A stretch of 64,000 bases of DNA from Flavobacterium sp. 90 (GCF_004339525.1 NZ_SMGE01000001.1:5332001-5396000); one strand, 5' to 3'. Counted from the stretch's first letter, positions 1-9,739 are shown. Notes: a model not told the origin generated them from the sequence alone. A program made the numbers and translations.

Positions 1-20
1 ATAAAAAAAGAAAACACAAG

Positions 21-60
21 AAGGTGCTTTATGAATACAATGTATTTATAAAGCACTTTT
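21..60 (+). terminator. Rho-independent terminator of an upstream gene
   Basis: A hairpin with arms GTGCTTTAT (24-32) and ATAAAGCAC (48-56), extended inside by AATAC/GTATT, is followed by a short T-run. It would end transcription arriving from left of the window. An A-rich flank on the other side could make it work in both directions. Confidence 0.6.
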
Positions 61-198
61 CATTTGTAAAAAGACATTTGTAAAAATGGCTTGTTTCTGA
101 CAAATTTTGGCTTGTTTTTGATATTAGTTTAAAAAGAGAAGGTAATTACATTTGACCTGAGTAATGCTACTAAAAGATTCTTAACCTTTAAAACTTAG

Positions 199-1707
199 AT
201 GATGAATTTGAAAAATAACATCAAGAGAAACATTATTGAAGTAGTTTGTCTTCTGTATGTATTATTATTTGTTTATGCTTCGGTCAGTAAATTATTGGAT
301 TTTGAGAATTTTCAAGTACAATTAGGACAATCTCCTTTACTTAGTGCTTTTGCTTCTTGGATGTCATGGCTGGTTCCAATAATTGAACTGGTAATATCAA
401 TTGTATTAATGATACCAAAATATAGGATTATTGGTCTTTTTGCTTCTTTGAACTTAATGATCATGTTTACTGCTTATATTTTTATTATACTCCATTACAG
501 TTCTTTTGTTCCTTGTTCTTGTGGGGGTATACTTGAGAAAATGAGTTGGAATGTTCATTTGGTTTTTAATGTTGTATTTGTTTTATTGGCTATCATTGCT
601 TTAGTGCTTAATGAAAAACTTAAAGTTACAAGTAATATTAGTTTACATCTATTAAAAAGTATTGCTGCTTCTATAATTTTTAGTACAGGTTTGATCGTTG
701 TTTTGTTTTATTGTTCTGAGGAGATTATGCATTATAAGAATCCTTTTGTCAGACGCTATATTAGACAATCAGCAGAATTTGTGCAATCAAAAGATTTAAA
801 ATTTAATTCCTATTATTTTTCAGGATATAATAATGGCGAAGTTTTCTTGGGAAATTATACAACACCATTAAAAGTTCTTAGAATCGATTCTACTTTTAAA
901 ATTTTAAAAACTTCTAAAATTGATTATAAAAACCAGAATATCCCATTTCGTTTGGTTAAAGTTTTAGCTAGAGGGGAGTACTTTTATTTAATGGATGGTA
1001 CTGTACCGTGCATTTATTTTGGTCATATATCCGATTGGAAAATAATGGGTAGTTTTAATGAAATTCCAAATTTTACGGCACTAGAGCCTATGGATAGTTC
1101 TACGTTTGTTTTTCGAAATAATACAGGGATGAATTCAGCAAATATTCTGGGTATTTATTCAGCAGGTACAGCTACAAAAATTCAATATCAGCCAAAACTT
1201 TTACAAAAGCAGATTGATGGAATTTTTGATACTGATGGCATGCTATTATTTAATGAAGGATTAAGGAAAATTGTATTTGTTTATTACTACCGAAATGAGT
1301 TTGTTATTGCTGATGAAAATGGAAAATTAATAAGAAGAGGACATACTATTGATACAATTTCTAAGGCAAAAATTAAGGTGGCTTATCTAAAAGGTGGTGT
1401 GCAGAGAAAAATGGCAGCTCCTCCGCTTACTGTTAATGCAGTGAGCGCTACCCACAATAATCTTCTGTTTATAGAGTCCAGGATTCAGGGAATGTATGAA
1501 AATGATCCTCTATGGAAACATGCAGCTATAATTGATGTTTACGACCTGAAAAAGAGAAGTTACGTTTTGAGTTTTCCAGTTTTTGGAACGGAGGAGTACA
1601 AGCTAAAATCACTACTTATTACTGATACCCATTTATATGGCATTATAGATACAAAACTTGTAGTGTATAGATTTAAAGGCATTTTAAAACAAGAGATAAA
1701 AAAGTAA
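199..1707 (+). CDS. MauE/DoxX-type membrane protein with large C-terminal domain
   Basis: This 502-residue protein has about five predicted membrane segments in its first 175 residues (near 13-33, 48-71, 77-100, 119-139 and 150-172). A CSCGG motif (Cys106, Cys108) follows the third segment, as in the MauE/DoxX family of redox-associated membrane proteins, which are thought to move electrons to periplasmic thiol partners. The remaining 320 residues are soluble and rich in beta-type segments, resembling a propeller-like domain; this fold is inferred and not certain. ATG codons occur at 199 and 202. The gene lies 103 bp before a small secreted Cys-containing protein, suggesting a role in that protein's disulfide formation or export. 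Confidence 0.7.
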   Translation: MMNLKNNIKRNIIEVVCLLYVLLFVYASVSKLLDFENFQVQLGQSPLLSAFASWMSWLVPIIELVISIVLMIPKYRIIGLFASLNLMIMFTAYIFIILHYSSFVPCSCGGILEKMSWNVHLVFNVVFVLLAIIALVLNEKLKVTSNISLHLLKSIAASIIFSTGLIVVLFYCSEEIMHYKNPFVRRYIRQSAEFVQSKDLKFNSYYFSGYNNGEVFLGNYTTPLKVLRIDSTFKILKTSKIDYKNQNIPFRLVKVLARGEYFYLMDGTVPCIYFGHISDWKIMGSFNEIPNFTALEPMDSSTFVFRNNTGMNSANILGIYSAGTATKIQYQPKLLQKQIDGIFDTDGMLLFNEGLRKIVFVYYYRNEFVIADENGKLIRRGHTIDTISKAKIKVAYLKGGVQRKMAAPPLTVNAVSATHNNLLFIESRIQGMYENDPLWKHAAIIDVYDLKKRSYVLSFPVFGTEEYKLKSLLITDTHLYGIIDTKLVVYRFKGILKQEIKK

Positions 1708-1810
1708 ATTATTATCATTTTAATAAATAAAAATATACTGGCCGGTATCAGGAAGAAAGATCGAAAACCTGTATAAAAAAGTAGATCAATTAATTTTAAT
1801 ACTTATAATC

Positions 1811-2068
1811 ATGAAAACGAAATTTTTTAAAACCACAATGCCATTTGCTTTTGTAGCAATAATGGGAATTTCAGGAGCTTTTTTGACCACTTCTATGCAA
1901 AGTGCACCTAAGGCAGCTATACCAAAATTAGGATACATTAATGGGCAGACACCATGTAGTGTTCCAGTACAGTGTAATACCAATCCTGGTCCGGCTTGTC
2001 AGGCTAATGGTCAGCAGGCTTTTGGTAAGGATAATAATTGTACAGAAATTTTATCCCGTCAGCTTTAA
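1811..2068 (+). CDS. DUF6520-type small secreted protein
   Basis: This 85-residue protein starts with a Lys-rich N-terminus and a hydrophobic signal-like stretch (about 10-30) ending in small residues. The mature part has four cysteines (49, 55, 63, 77) and many Gly, Pro, Gln and Asn residues. The N-terminal third matches the look of the flavobacterial DUF6520 family, whose function is unknown to me. Four cysteines next to a MauE-type redox membrane protein suggest an exported, disulfide-bonded peptide. A strong terminator follows directly. A precursor of a modified peptide is a possible alternative, but no modifying enzyme is visible nearby. Confidence 0.7.
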   Translation: MKTKFFKTTMPFAFVAIMGISGAFLTTSMQSAPKAAIPKLGYINGQTPCSVPVQCNTNPGPACQANGQQAFGKDNNCTEILSRQL

Positions 2069-2095
2069 ATTACAGCTAAAAAGGATATAAAGAGG

Positions 2096-2129
2096 CAATG
2101 CAGTTCTTTTAGAACTGCATTGTTTTTTT
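2096..2129 (+). terminator. Terminator after the DUF6520-type gene
   Basis: A perfect hairpin with arms AATGCAGTTCT and AGAACTGCATT around a short loop is followed by seven T residues. It ends the rightward 199-2068 unit and sits directly before the 3' end of the leftward S9 peptidase gene. Confidence 0.85.
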
Positions 2130-2141
2130 GTGGTTTCAATA

Positions 2142-4808
2142 CTATTTAATGTTATGTGTAATCCATGGAGCAGGAGTATTATTTTTAAGATAATAGTCGA
2201 ACCATTCTACTATTTTGATGTTAAGGTCTTTTTGATTTTTTGGATTCATCAAAATATGTTTTTCTTTAGGATAAAGAAGCATTACACTTTCTTTTTTAAA
2301 TCTTCTTAATGCCATATAAAGTTCTACGGTCTGGTGCCAATTAACATGCCAGTCTTCTTTTCCTGACCATAGAAGTAATGGTGTTTGAATATTGGAAGCA
2401 TTTCTAATAGGAGAATTGTTATCATAAAGATTAGGATCTTCAAATAACGTTTTTCCCATTCTCCATTGTTCATTTTGGAATCGGAAAAAATTGGATGCTC
2501 CAGAGTTCCAGTTAACATCTAAATAAAAGCTGTCGAGATCGGTTATAGAAGCTCCTGAAATTGCGGCAGAGAAAAGATTAGTCTGGGTAATAATAAAATT
2601 GACCTCGTACCCTCCAAAAGAATGGGCCATGAGTCCAATTTTTTTTGGATCAACCAAATTTCGCTTAATAATTTCATTAGTAGCAGATACGGTACAGTCA
2701 ACAGCATTTTTCCCCACTACACCTTGTTCATGCTCAATGTCGGGGCATAATACAAAGTAGCCTTTTGTGATTAAAACAGTTGGATTGAAACCGTCTGAGG
2801 CATATAGGTTTGGATTGATAAACAAATGGACATCCTGAGATTGTCTTTCGTAAATATGAACAATCATTGGGTATTTTTCTTGCGGGTTATGATTGGCAGG
2901 ATAATATAAAATGCCTTTTAATTTTTTCCCTTCAGAATTAGTGTACCAAATTAGTTCAGATTTTCCCCATAGGTATTTTAAAAACTGGGGATTACTTTGG
3001 AAAAAGGATCTTGATGACAAATTATTTTTCTTAAACATTAGACGAGGCGGAAGATCAAATCGCTGTTCTTGATAAATATAAGCATCTAAATTTTCAGTAG
3101 AGTGCATCTTATCTAAATGACCGTCTGTATAAACAATCTTTTTTTCACCTAATTGAGTTGTCCATTTATAGTAGCCAGTCTTGCCATCATTTCCTTGAGC
3201 CCGCAGAATCAATTTTTTATTAAGATCAATAGTTTTACTTTTAAATCCACTAAAATTAAGTTGAAACATATCCAGATTGGAGAGTGTGTTGATTCGAAAT
3301 TGAATTTGTTTTTCTCTTCCATGGGTAATTCTTTTGAAAGATGCCCCATCAGGTTTTATGGACCAAAGATCATACTGATCATAAAGAATAATCTCTTGAT
3401 CCTTGCTGTTCCAAGCTACAGGACCATATGCTGAGTCTGCGCCCAAAATATTTACTTTGCCATAGAAGGGGATGTTAATTTCTTTAGTAATATTCACATG
3501 TTTTTTAAGTACAATATTGTAAATCCACCAATTATTATCCCTGTAATAAGAAATATATTTTCCAGATGGGGAAGGTAATAAATCAAGGTAAAAGGCACTT
3601 TGTTTTTCAAGCAATAGTTCTATGTGACCTGTACTTAAATCCATAATATAAAAATCTCTGGGGCCTTCTTCTTCAAATTGCGGTTCATAAGCTTTTGGGT
3701 TTGATAAAATGGCATACTGCTGATCACCAGTGAGTAATACTTTGGGTAATTCCACAGAGGAAATTGGTATTATATTACCCGATAGAGGATGCCAAACAGC
3801 TAAGAAAGATTCTTTTGTAAATCGCCCCAATTTTTGTTCCATCGGATAAATCCATTTATCACGAGTACTTAAAATTTCTACAGTATCATTGATTTTATTT
3901 TGACTTAATGTTTCTTCGATACACAGAGGGAAAAATAAACTTTGCAAATCTGATGATATGGTAAGTTGATAGAGCATTTGCTGATCTAATATATAGCCAG
4001 AGGGAAAATTCTTCTGCGTTTTAGAATTGAGTTCAAGTAAAATTTTATTTTTCAACTCGTAGAAATAAAGTCTTGAATCATCGGATACAGAATTTTGGAA
4101 CAAAGAACCAAAGAAAGCTACAGCTTTCCCTTTTTCATGCCATGTAAAAGCTTTAAAGTTGTGGGAACTTTTTTCAATTATCCACTTTATTACTTTATTA
4201 TTTTCTAAACCAAGCAGGCCAATGGAGTGTTTTTGATCTTCTATCTTAGAAATGAGGATTTCCTTTTGAGTGGGACTCATGCTAAAAGCAGCAACATCAT
4301 TAAATGTTTGAATAGCATTATTTTTCAAACTGACAATTTTTAAGATATGCTCTTGGGAGAGTAATATAATTTGATCAGTAGAATCGGAGAATGCATATTG
4401 GATAATTTCAGTATATAAGTCTTGTTTTTTGGTGGCTAGATTCAGAATATGTAAATCGTTTTGAGTTTGGCAGATAAAATTATTATTTCCGGCAAATGTG
4501 GGGCTTTTGCCTGCCGGGAAATAATAGCTCTTTTGAGTTGTGGTGCTGCTGACGAATAAGGTGTCGATATCATTTTCATAATTCATGTTATAACATGCCC
4601 ATTGTCCATTGGCTGATGTCTTTTCCAGAAGTAATTCACCAAAAAGATGATAATCAGATTGCGTTAATTGTTTTTTTTGCACCACCTGTCCCCATAAGGG
4701 ACAGGCTACTAATGGCAAAATAAAAAATAAAAATAAAACTAGTTTCAGATCTGCAAGCAGTATCCAACCTATTCTAGCAAGGTTCAAGAAAGTATTTTGC
4801 GGTTTCAT
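2142..4808 (-). CDS. S9 family (prolyl oligopeptidase) peptidase
   Basis: This 888-residue protein has an N-terminal hydrophobic segment (about 18-40), a long beta-propeller-like region and a C-terminal alpha/beta-hydrolase domain. The catalytic Ser is in HSFGGYE near residue 732, the Asp in GKEDWHV near 819 and the His in KEKHIL near 851, the order expected in S9 peptidases. The enzyme would cleave short peptides in the periplasm. It is the last gene of a susC-susD-peptidase operon, 4 bp after susD, so it probably processes peptides imported or handled by that outer-membrane pair. It is longer than typical DPP-IV-like members, mostly in the propeller part. Confidence 0.85.
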   Translation of the reverse strand: MKPQNTFLNLARIGWILLADLKLVLFLFFILPLVACPLWGQVVQKKQLTQSDYHLFGELLLEKTSANGQWACYNMNYENDIDTLFVSSTTTQKSYYFPAGKSPTFAGNNNFICQTQNDLHILNLATKKQDLYTEIIQYAFSDSTDQIILLSQEHILKIVSLKNNAIQTFNDVAAFSMSPTQKEILISKIEDQKHSIGLLGLENNKVIKWIIEKSSHNFKAFTWHEKGKAVAFFGSLFQNSVSDDSRLYFYELKNKILLELNSKTQKNFPSGYILDQQMLYQLTISSDLQSLFFPLCIEETLSQNKINDTVEILSTRDKWIYPMEQKLGRFTKESFLAVWHPLSGNIIPISSVELPKVLLTGDQQYAILSNPKAYEPQFEEEGPRDFYIMDLSTGHIELLLEKQSAFYLDLLPSPSGKYISYYRDNNWWIYNIVLKKHVNITKEINIPFYGKVNILGADSAYGPVAWNSKDQEIILYDQYDLWSIKPDGASFKRITHGREKQIQFRINTLSNLDMFQLNFSGFKSKTIDLNKKLILRAQGNDGKTGYYKWTTQLGEKKIVYTDGHLDKMHSTENLDAYIYQEQRFDLPPRLMFKKNNLSSRSFFQSNPQFLKYLWGKSELIWYTNSEGKKLKGILYYPANHNPQEKYPMIVHIYERQSQDVHLFINPNLYASDGFNPTVLITKGYFVLCPDIEHEQGVVGKNAVDCTVSATNEIIKRNLVDPKKIGLMAHSFGGYEVNFIITQTNLFSAAISGASITDLDSFYLDVNWNSGASNFFRFQNEQWRMGKTLFEDPNLYDNNSPIRNASNIQTPLLLWSGKEDWHVNWHQTVELYMALRRFKKESVMLLYPKEKHILMNPKNQKDLNIKIVEWFDYYLKNNTPAPWITHNIK

Positions 4809-4812
4809 AATT

Positions 4813-6219
4813 TTAATAACCGCTGTTTTGCGGTCGTAGATTAGGATTTACACTTAATTCGTTTTCAGGTAAGGGAAATAATACATCTGTGGTATTCCAA
4901 CCTGATTTAGAAGCAGATAAAACAGCATCAATTTTTCCTGATCGTTTTAAATCAAAGAATCGGTGTCCATATTCGGTAAAGAGTTCCCATCTTCTTTCCT
5001 CGAGTATGGCAGTCAAGATCTCTTCTTTTGTGAGAGCGGTAGTATTAGCAAGCCCAGCCCGGTTTCTTATTTTGTTTAGGTCTTCTTTCGCTCCTATAAA
5101 ATCTCCCTGATAAATGCGGGCTTCAGCCCTGATGAGATATTGTTCAGCTAAACGAAATACTATGGAGTATTCCATGGACACTGCTGTATAGTCAAATTCC
5201 TTGTATTTATAGGGATGGCACCAAGTTGTAACGCCATCTGTAACTGAAGCTGTCCATTTGTCTTTTCTAAGGTCATCAGTGGTGAAAGATTTCATGAAGT
5301 TATCTGTCAGGGCTACAAGCGGCGGCGGTCCTGCAAAAAAGATAAACGAACCAGCTTCATCAGTGTTTTTTCCGGCTACAGAAGGCTGTAACTGCCAGAT
5401 AGTTTCCTTAGAATCTTTTAAAAAGACCAAAGCAGGGTCGTTTTCCAAAGTATAGAAATTAGTGGCGTTTAGTACTGCTGAAGCAGCATTAGATGCCTCA
5501 GGATAAGAATTCATATAAAGATATACCCTTGAGAGCAATGCTTGAGCAGTAAACTTATTAGGACGAATCCTTTGAGGGTTTGTATAATTCTGATCCAAAA
5601 GGACAGCAGCCTCTTTTAAATCTGTTGTAATGAATTGGTAAATTTTTTCTTTTTCAATTTTCTTAACTGAATTATTGATTTTATAATCTGTTGTGGTTAT
5701 ATATGGAATTTCTCCATAGAGATTAGTTAGGTAAAAATGGACTAAAGCCCGTATGAAAAGGCTCTCCCCTTTTAGGTTCTGTTTTTCTTTATCATTTAGT
5801 TTGGTACTGTTGACACTTCCTTCAATAATTGCATTTGCAGCATAAATTTGATTATAACTGATATTCCAATAGTCTGTAATGGTTGTATTGGAAGCGAGAA
5901 GTGTATTGGTATAGAACAGCAAAGCCGGATCACCGGGACTTGAATAACAGGTTAGTTCATCGGCGTAATTTCCCAGCTGATTGGAAAGACCTGAAGGAGT
6001 CCCTGTCAAGAGTCCCTGATCTCTTAATTTTGAATAGATATCGGTAAGTGCAGCACTGGCTGTGGAATAGTTATCAAAAACGGATGCATTGGTCAATTGA
6101 GACTTAGGAAGGTCTACTTCTACAAAAGAATCACAGGAACTAGTGAGTAGGACTACTGCTATCACTTTAAAAAGATGAGAGCATCGAGAGAAAATTGGTT
6201 TTATAAGTATTGTTTTCAT
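4813..6219 (-). CDS. SusD/RagB family outer-membrane lipoprotein
   Basis: This 468-residue protein has a signal peptide with a lipobox ending at Cys29 (LTSSC). The body has the SusD pattern: an N-terminal SusD-like part, TPR-like helices, and a C-terminal block with RAEARIYQGD and ERRWELFTEYGHRFFDLKR, followed by the usual LFPLPENEL ending. SusD proteins sit on the cell surface and lid a partner SusC channel, binding the substrate. The gene follows susC by 9 bp and precedes the S9 peptidase by 4 bp. No glycoside hydrolase is nearby, so a peptide substrate is more likely than a glycan. Confidence 0.93.
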   Translation of the reverse strand: MKTILIKPIFSRCSHLFKVIAVVLLTSSCDSFVEVDLPKSQLTNASVFDNYSTASAALTDIYSKLRDQGLLTGTPSGLSNQLGNYADELTCYSSPGDPALLFYTNTLLASNTTITDYWNISYNQIYAANAIIEGSVNSTKLNDKEKQNLKGESLFIRALVHFYLTNLYGEIPYITTTDYKINNSVKKIEKEKIYQFITTDLKEAAVLLDQNYTNPQRIRPNKFTAQALLSRVYLYMNSYPEASNAASAVLNATNFYTLENDPALVFLKDSKETIWQLQPSVAGKNTDEAGSFIFFAGPPPLVALTDNFMKSFTTDDLRKDKWTASVTDGVTTWCHPYKYKEFDYTAVSMEYSIVFRLAEQYLIRAEARIYQGDFIGAKEDLNKIRNRAGLANTTALTKEEILTAILEERRWELFTEYGHRFFDLKRSGKIDAVLSASKSGWNTTDVLFPLPENELSVNPNLRPQNSGY

Positions 6220-6228
6220 GATGTAGAA

Positions 6229-9200
6229 TTAAAAAGTGAGTTGTATTCCAGCGGTAATGATCTTCAAAGGAGGCAGATATCCGGCATTTATGAATTCAGG
6301 ATCTCCATCTTGGTATTTGGTGAAGGTGAGCAGGTTTTGACCCTGTAAAAGCAACTGACATTTGGTGGTTTTTAAATTCAGGGGAAGATCATAAGACAGA
6401 GCTATGTTTTTAAGCCTTATAAACGAAGCATCAGTTATAGACCCTGTACTTTGACTAAACAAGTAATCGGCAGTAAGAGCGGCACCATTGTAGCCCGTAG
6501 TATAGATTTGCCCCAGTGCATTATCACCCGGCTGTGTCCAGCTGCCAACTAATCTGGCAGGCTGATTTGCCATTTGACCGGCAAAGTCAGTATAATAAGT
6601 TCTGTTTTTTTGTTTTACAAACTGAAAAAGAAAATCTAATTTCCATCCCTTATAAGACAGTTGATTTTGAAGACCTCCAAAATATTGTGGATTCAGATCC
6701 ATTATGGTTTGTTTATCCTCAGGAAATGAAATTGTTCCATCTTTATTTTTATCTGAAAAAAGATATATTCCAGTCTGCGGATCAATTCCCGTGTATTGAT
6801 AGCCAAGTTCAATATTTAATGGTTCTCCAATACGATATTTTTGGTTATAAGAAGAAGCTTCAAGTCCCGGAAAACTCAGCAGCTTGTTTTTGGATAGAGT
6901 AAGATTCAGACTTGTTGTCCAATTAAATTTTAGAGTGTTGAAATTAATAGTGCGAAGAGTAAACTCCCAGCCCGTATTTTGAACTGTTGCATTTAGGTTA
7001 GCTTGTAGCGATTGAAAGCCTGTCGTACCTGCTAAGGGCACGCCTACAAGTTGATTAGATGAACGATTTTGATACCAGGCAGCAGTTAAGAATAGTTTAT
7101 CCTTCAGGAATCCTATTTCCAGAGCTGCTTCGAGTTTTTTGTTAACCTCCCACCCAAAATCCGGGTTGTAGAGTCTTGAGGGCTGAAGTCCTACATTTGA
7201 ATCGTATTGAAGTCCTGATGAGGTATAAGTGTTCAAAAATTGGTAATCTCCAATTTGATCATTTCCCGTTGTTCCATAACTCACACGTACTTTTCCAAAA
7301 CTAAGCAGAGCGTTTTCTTTGATGAAATTTTCTTTTGAAAATATCCAAGCTGCACCAACTGCGCCATAATTAGCAAACTGATTTCCGGGACCAAATCGGC
7401 TTGATCCATCACGTCTTCCTGTTAAGTTTAATATGTAACGATCCTGCCAATTGTAATTTATCCTTCCAAAGAATGCCTGATATTTGTATTGGGTGTTATC
7501 ACTGTAAAGAACTCTTGTTACAGCTGCTGAGGCGAGATTATAAATCAGATTATTTGAGGTGAAACCGGTACCAAATTGATATAGACGGTCAGTGGTCTGG
7601 TTTTGGAATGTCCCTCCGGCAAGCATTCCAATTTTACCTATGGATAATTCTTTCTCCCAATTGATTTGAGGTTCTATTATCCAAGACTGACGATCAGTAT
7701 TATTAAAATAAACACTGGAATAAGCACTTGTAAGGTTATAGGCAGGATTATAGGTCGTTGAAGGAGATGTGCGTGTTTCTTTATGTCTTAAATCAGTGAA
7801 GCCAAAATTGCCTTTTAAAATCAAATTTGGAATGATCTCATAAGACAGCACAGCGTTGGAGACAAGATCATTGCTTTTTGATCCGGAATGTGCATAAAGA
7901 AGACGCAGCGGATTTTGCCATGTATTGTTTTCCCAATTGAGTTCTCCTTTTTCATTATAGACAGCGGGAGCATTAGGGGCAAGGTATCTGGAACTTGCCG
8001 TCAGATCAAAAGCGGGCTGATCATTATCCTGAATAGTATAGCCTGAAGAGAAAGTGAATTTAAATTTATTATCCTGTGAACGATGATTCAAATTGAACTG
8101 CAGGCCTCCTTTCTTGTATATAAAATCTCCAGGAAATACAGTTGATTCTGTATGATATGAACTGCTAAGCATAAACTGGGTTGTATCTGATCCTCCAGAG
8201 AGAACTGCTTGTATATTATTAATTTGAGCTGTTCCGCCAAGAAATTCATCCTGCCAGTCTGTATATCGGTTTTGATCCCAAGTTCCATTAATGTCATAGG
8301 CATAAGATGGGTATAAGCTTAGTCCATCATTTTTAAAAGCCTGACGGCGCATAGCAAGATATTCTTGGGTATTCATTAGTTTCATCAGCCTAGTAACAGT
8401 CCCAACACCTGTAGTACTTTTTACGGTTAAAGCTGTCTTTCCACCTTTCCCTTTTTTGGTGGTTATGAGTACTACACCGTTAGCACCTCTGGATCCATAA
8501 ATAGCTGTTGCATCAGCATCTTTTAAGATTTCAATGCTTTCTACAGTATCAGGATTAATACTGTTCAGAGGACTGGTCACAGTAGGAAATGTTGTTGAAG
8601 TTTGATTGTATCCTATCGGATCTGAAGCATAAGGGACACCATCAATTATGTATAATGGAGCATTTGCGTCAGAGCGAAGACTGTTCTGCCCTCTAATTTT
8701 AATATCAAATCCTCCACCGGGGACTCCTGAATTCTGAATAATACTGACGCCGGCCATACGTCCCTGCATGGCGGCTAATACATTGGTTACAGGCTGAGTC
8801 TCTATATCCTTGGAAGTAATTCTGGCAATACTTCCCGTACGTTCACTTTCTTTGACGGAATAATATCCTGCATTTACCCGAACTTCCTGAAGTGTGGTAG
8901 TGTCAAATTCAAGAGATATATCAACTTTTGTACGTCCTTTTATAGGGACAAGTGCTGTTTTAAATCCGATAAAGGAAACTACTAAAGTATCATAAGGAGA
9001 TGCAGAGAGGCTGTATTGACCATTATAGTCAGAAATTACAGTTGAATTTATTCTGCTTTTAATACTAATGGTAACACCAGGCAAAGGACTGCTGCCATCA
9101 GTAACAGTACCCTGAATTTGATGTTGTTGGAAAATAAGGGAGTCATTCGGAAGATAATATTTGGAATGAGCAGATGAAAAAGACAATAATATACCAGTAA

Positions 9201-9252
9201 AAAACAGGCAATAAAGAGCTTTCCCTCCTTTGTAGAATGAAAAAATATTCAT
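6229..9252 (-). CDS. SusC/RagA family TonB-linked outer-membrane transporter
   Basis: This 1007-residue protein has a signal-like N-terminus, a carboxypeptidase-regulatory-like domain (about 47-120, IQGTVTDGSSPLPGV), a TonB plug (about 140-265, including VLAAMQGRMAGVSI and a DGVPY segment) and a long beta-barrel ending in an aromatic residue (QLTF). It would import a ligand through the outer membrane using TonB energy together with the SusD partner. There is no N-terminal STN domain, so signalling through an anti-sigma factor is not expected. It opens the three-gene operon. Upstream lie a hairpin at 9292-9338 and a long non-coding region. Confidence 0.93.
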   Translation of the reverse strand: MNIFSFYKGGKALYCLFFTGILLSFSSAHSKYYLPNDSLIFQQHQIQGTVTDGSSPLPGVTISIKSRINSTVISDYNGQYSLSASPYDTLVVSFIGFKTALVPIKGRTKVDISLEFDTTTLQEVRVNAGYYSVKESERTGSIARITSKDIETQPVTNVLAAMQGRMAGVSIIQNSGVPGGGFDIKIRGQNSLRSDANAPLYIIDGVPYASDPIGYNQTSTTFPTVTSPLNSINPDTVESIEILKDADATAIYGSRGANGVVLITTKKGKGGKTALTVKSTTGVGTVTRLMKLMNTQEYLAMRRQAFKNDGLSLYPSYAYDINGTWDQNRYTDWQDEFLGGTAQINNIQAVLSGGSDTTQFMLSSSYHTESTVFPGDFIYKKGGLQFNLNHRSQDNKFKFTFSSGYTIQDNDQPAFDLTASSRYLAPNAPAVYNEKGELNWENNTWQNPLRLLYAHSGSKSNDLVSNAVLSYEIIPNLILKGNFGFTDLRHKETRTSPSTTYNPAYNLTSAYSSVYFNNTDRQSWIIEPQINWEKELSIGKIGMLAGGTFQNQTTDRLYQFGTGFTSNNLIYNLASAAVTRVLYSDNTQYKYQAFFGRINYNWQDRYILNLTGRRDGSSRFGPGNQFANYGAVGAAWIFSKENFIKENALLSFGKVRVSYGTTGNDQIGDYQFLNTYTSSGLQYDSNVGLQPSRLYNPDFGWEVNKKLEAALEIGFLKDKLFLTAAWYQNRSSNQLVGVPLAGTTGFQSLQANLNATVQNTGWEFTLRTINFNTLKFNWTTSLNLTLSKNKLLSFPGLEASSYNQKYRIGEPLNIELGYQYTGIDPQTGIYLFSDKNKDGTISFPEDKQTIMDLNPQYFGGLQNQLSYKGWKLDFLFQFVKQKNRTYYTDFAGQMANQPARLVGSWTQPGDNALGQIYTTGYNGAALTADYLFSQSTGSITDASFIRLKNIALSYDLPLNLKTTKCQLLLQGQNLLTFTKYQDGDPEFINAGYLPPLKIITAGIQLTF

Positions 9253-9291
9253 AATATTGGATTGGTTAGTTTAACGATAGTTTGATTAACT

Positions 9292-9338
9292 ATGGTCCTC
9301 TGCACTAGTTTGGTCGCTGCAGCAGAGGGCCATTTTTT
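9292..9338 (+). terminator. Terminator-like hairpin in the susC upstream region
   Basis: The arms ATGGTCCTCTGC and GCAGAGGGCCAT pair with one G-T wobble around an 18-nt loop and are followed by six T residues on the plus strand. Read rightward it would end a transcript antisense to susC. Read leftward it is a hairpin in the susC leader, 40-80 nt before the start codon, where it could affect translation or read-through. The sequence does not decide between these. Confidence 0.45.
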
Positions 9339-9508
9339 ATGCATTAAGTAAACGGCTTAATAATCATAAGAAGAGTTTTTTTACTACACAGGCAGAAACG
9401 GATTAAAGGTTTGATTGTTTGAAATACGAAACTTAAAAAAAGAAGCGGCACAGCTAAGAATGGTAAGAGAGTTTTTTAGTGTAAAAAAGGCATGGAACTC
9501 AGCTTACT

Positions 9509-9618
9509 GCACTAAGAGGTACTGGTATACCGTTGCAACAATAAGTGAGCCCACGCCTATATAAGACGTGAGCATCTTACTTATCATCTCGTTGCAAAAA
9601 TTACCAGTTTTCTAGTGC
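9509..9618. ncRNA. Rod-shaped structured element, possible small RNA
   Basis: Nested inverted repeats build one long rod: GCACTA (9509-9514)/TAGTGC (9613-9618), ACTGGTA (9521-9527)/TACCAGT (9602-9608), TTGCAAC (9533-9539)/GTTGCAA (9591-9597), ATAAGT (9541-9546)/ACTTAT (9579-9584) and CACG (9552-9555)/CGTG (9567-9570) with a short apical loop. Internal loops separate the stems. The size and shape recall 6S-type RNAs, and a 6S-Flavo class is known, but I cannot match the sequence. The strand is undecided because the element is nearly symmetric. It could also be an attenuator in a long susC leader. Confidence 0.4.
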
Positions 9619-9707
9619 GAGATTCTAAGCGAATACTTCAAATGTTTTAAGTGAAGAATCGCAATAATACTATTCAAAATTTGAATTTAAACAAATATAC
9701 AAATTTT

Positions 9708-9739
9708 ATTTAACACATACCTATAGGTATGTGTTAAAT
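9708..9739. promoter_or_regulatory. Perfect 32-bp palindrome, probable operator of the XRE regulator
   Basis: Positions 9708-9723 (starting ATTTAACACATAC) and 9724-9739 (ending GTATGTGTTAAAT) are exact reverse complements with no spacer. It ends 40 bp before the XRE gene start, directly before a TTTG (9741-9744) that could be a -33 element for TATTAATT (9764-9771). This position and symmetry fit a dimeric repressor binding its own promoter, as C proteins do in restriction-modification systems. Confidence 0.6.

Noticed and set aside
9509..9618. tRNA or SRP RNA gene
   Set aside because: The rod has no tRNA cloverleaf, no CCA end and no SRP GGAA tetraloop or conserved bulge.
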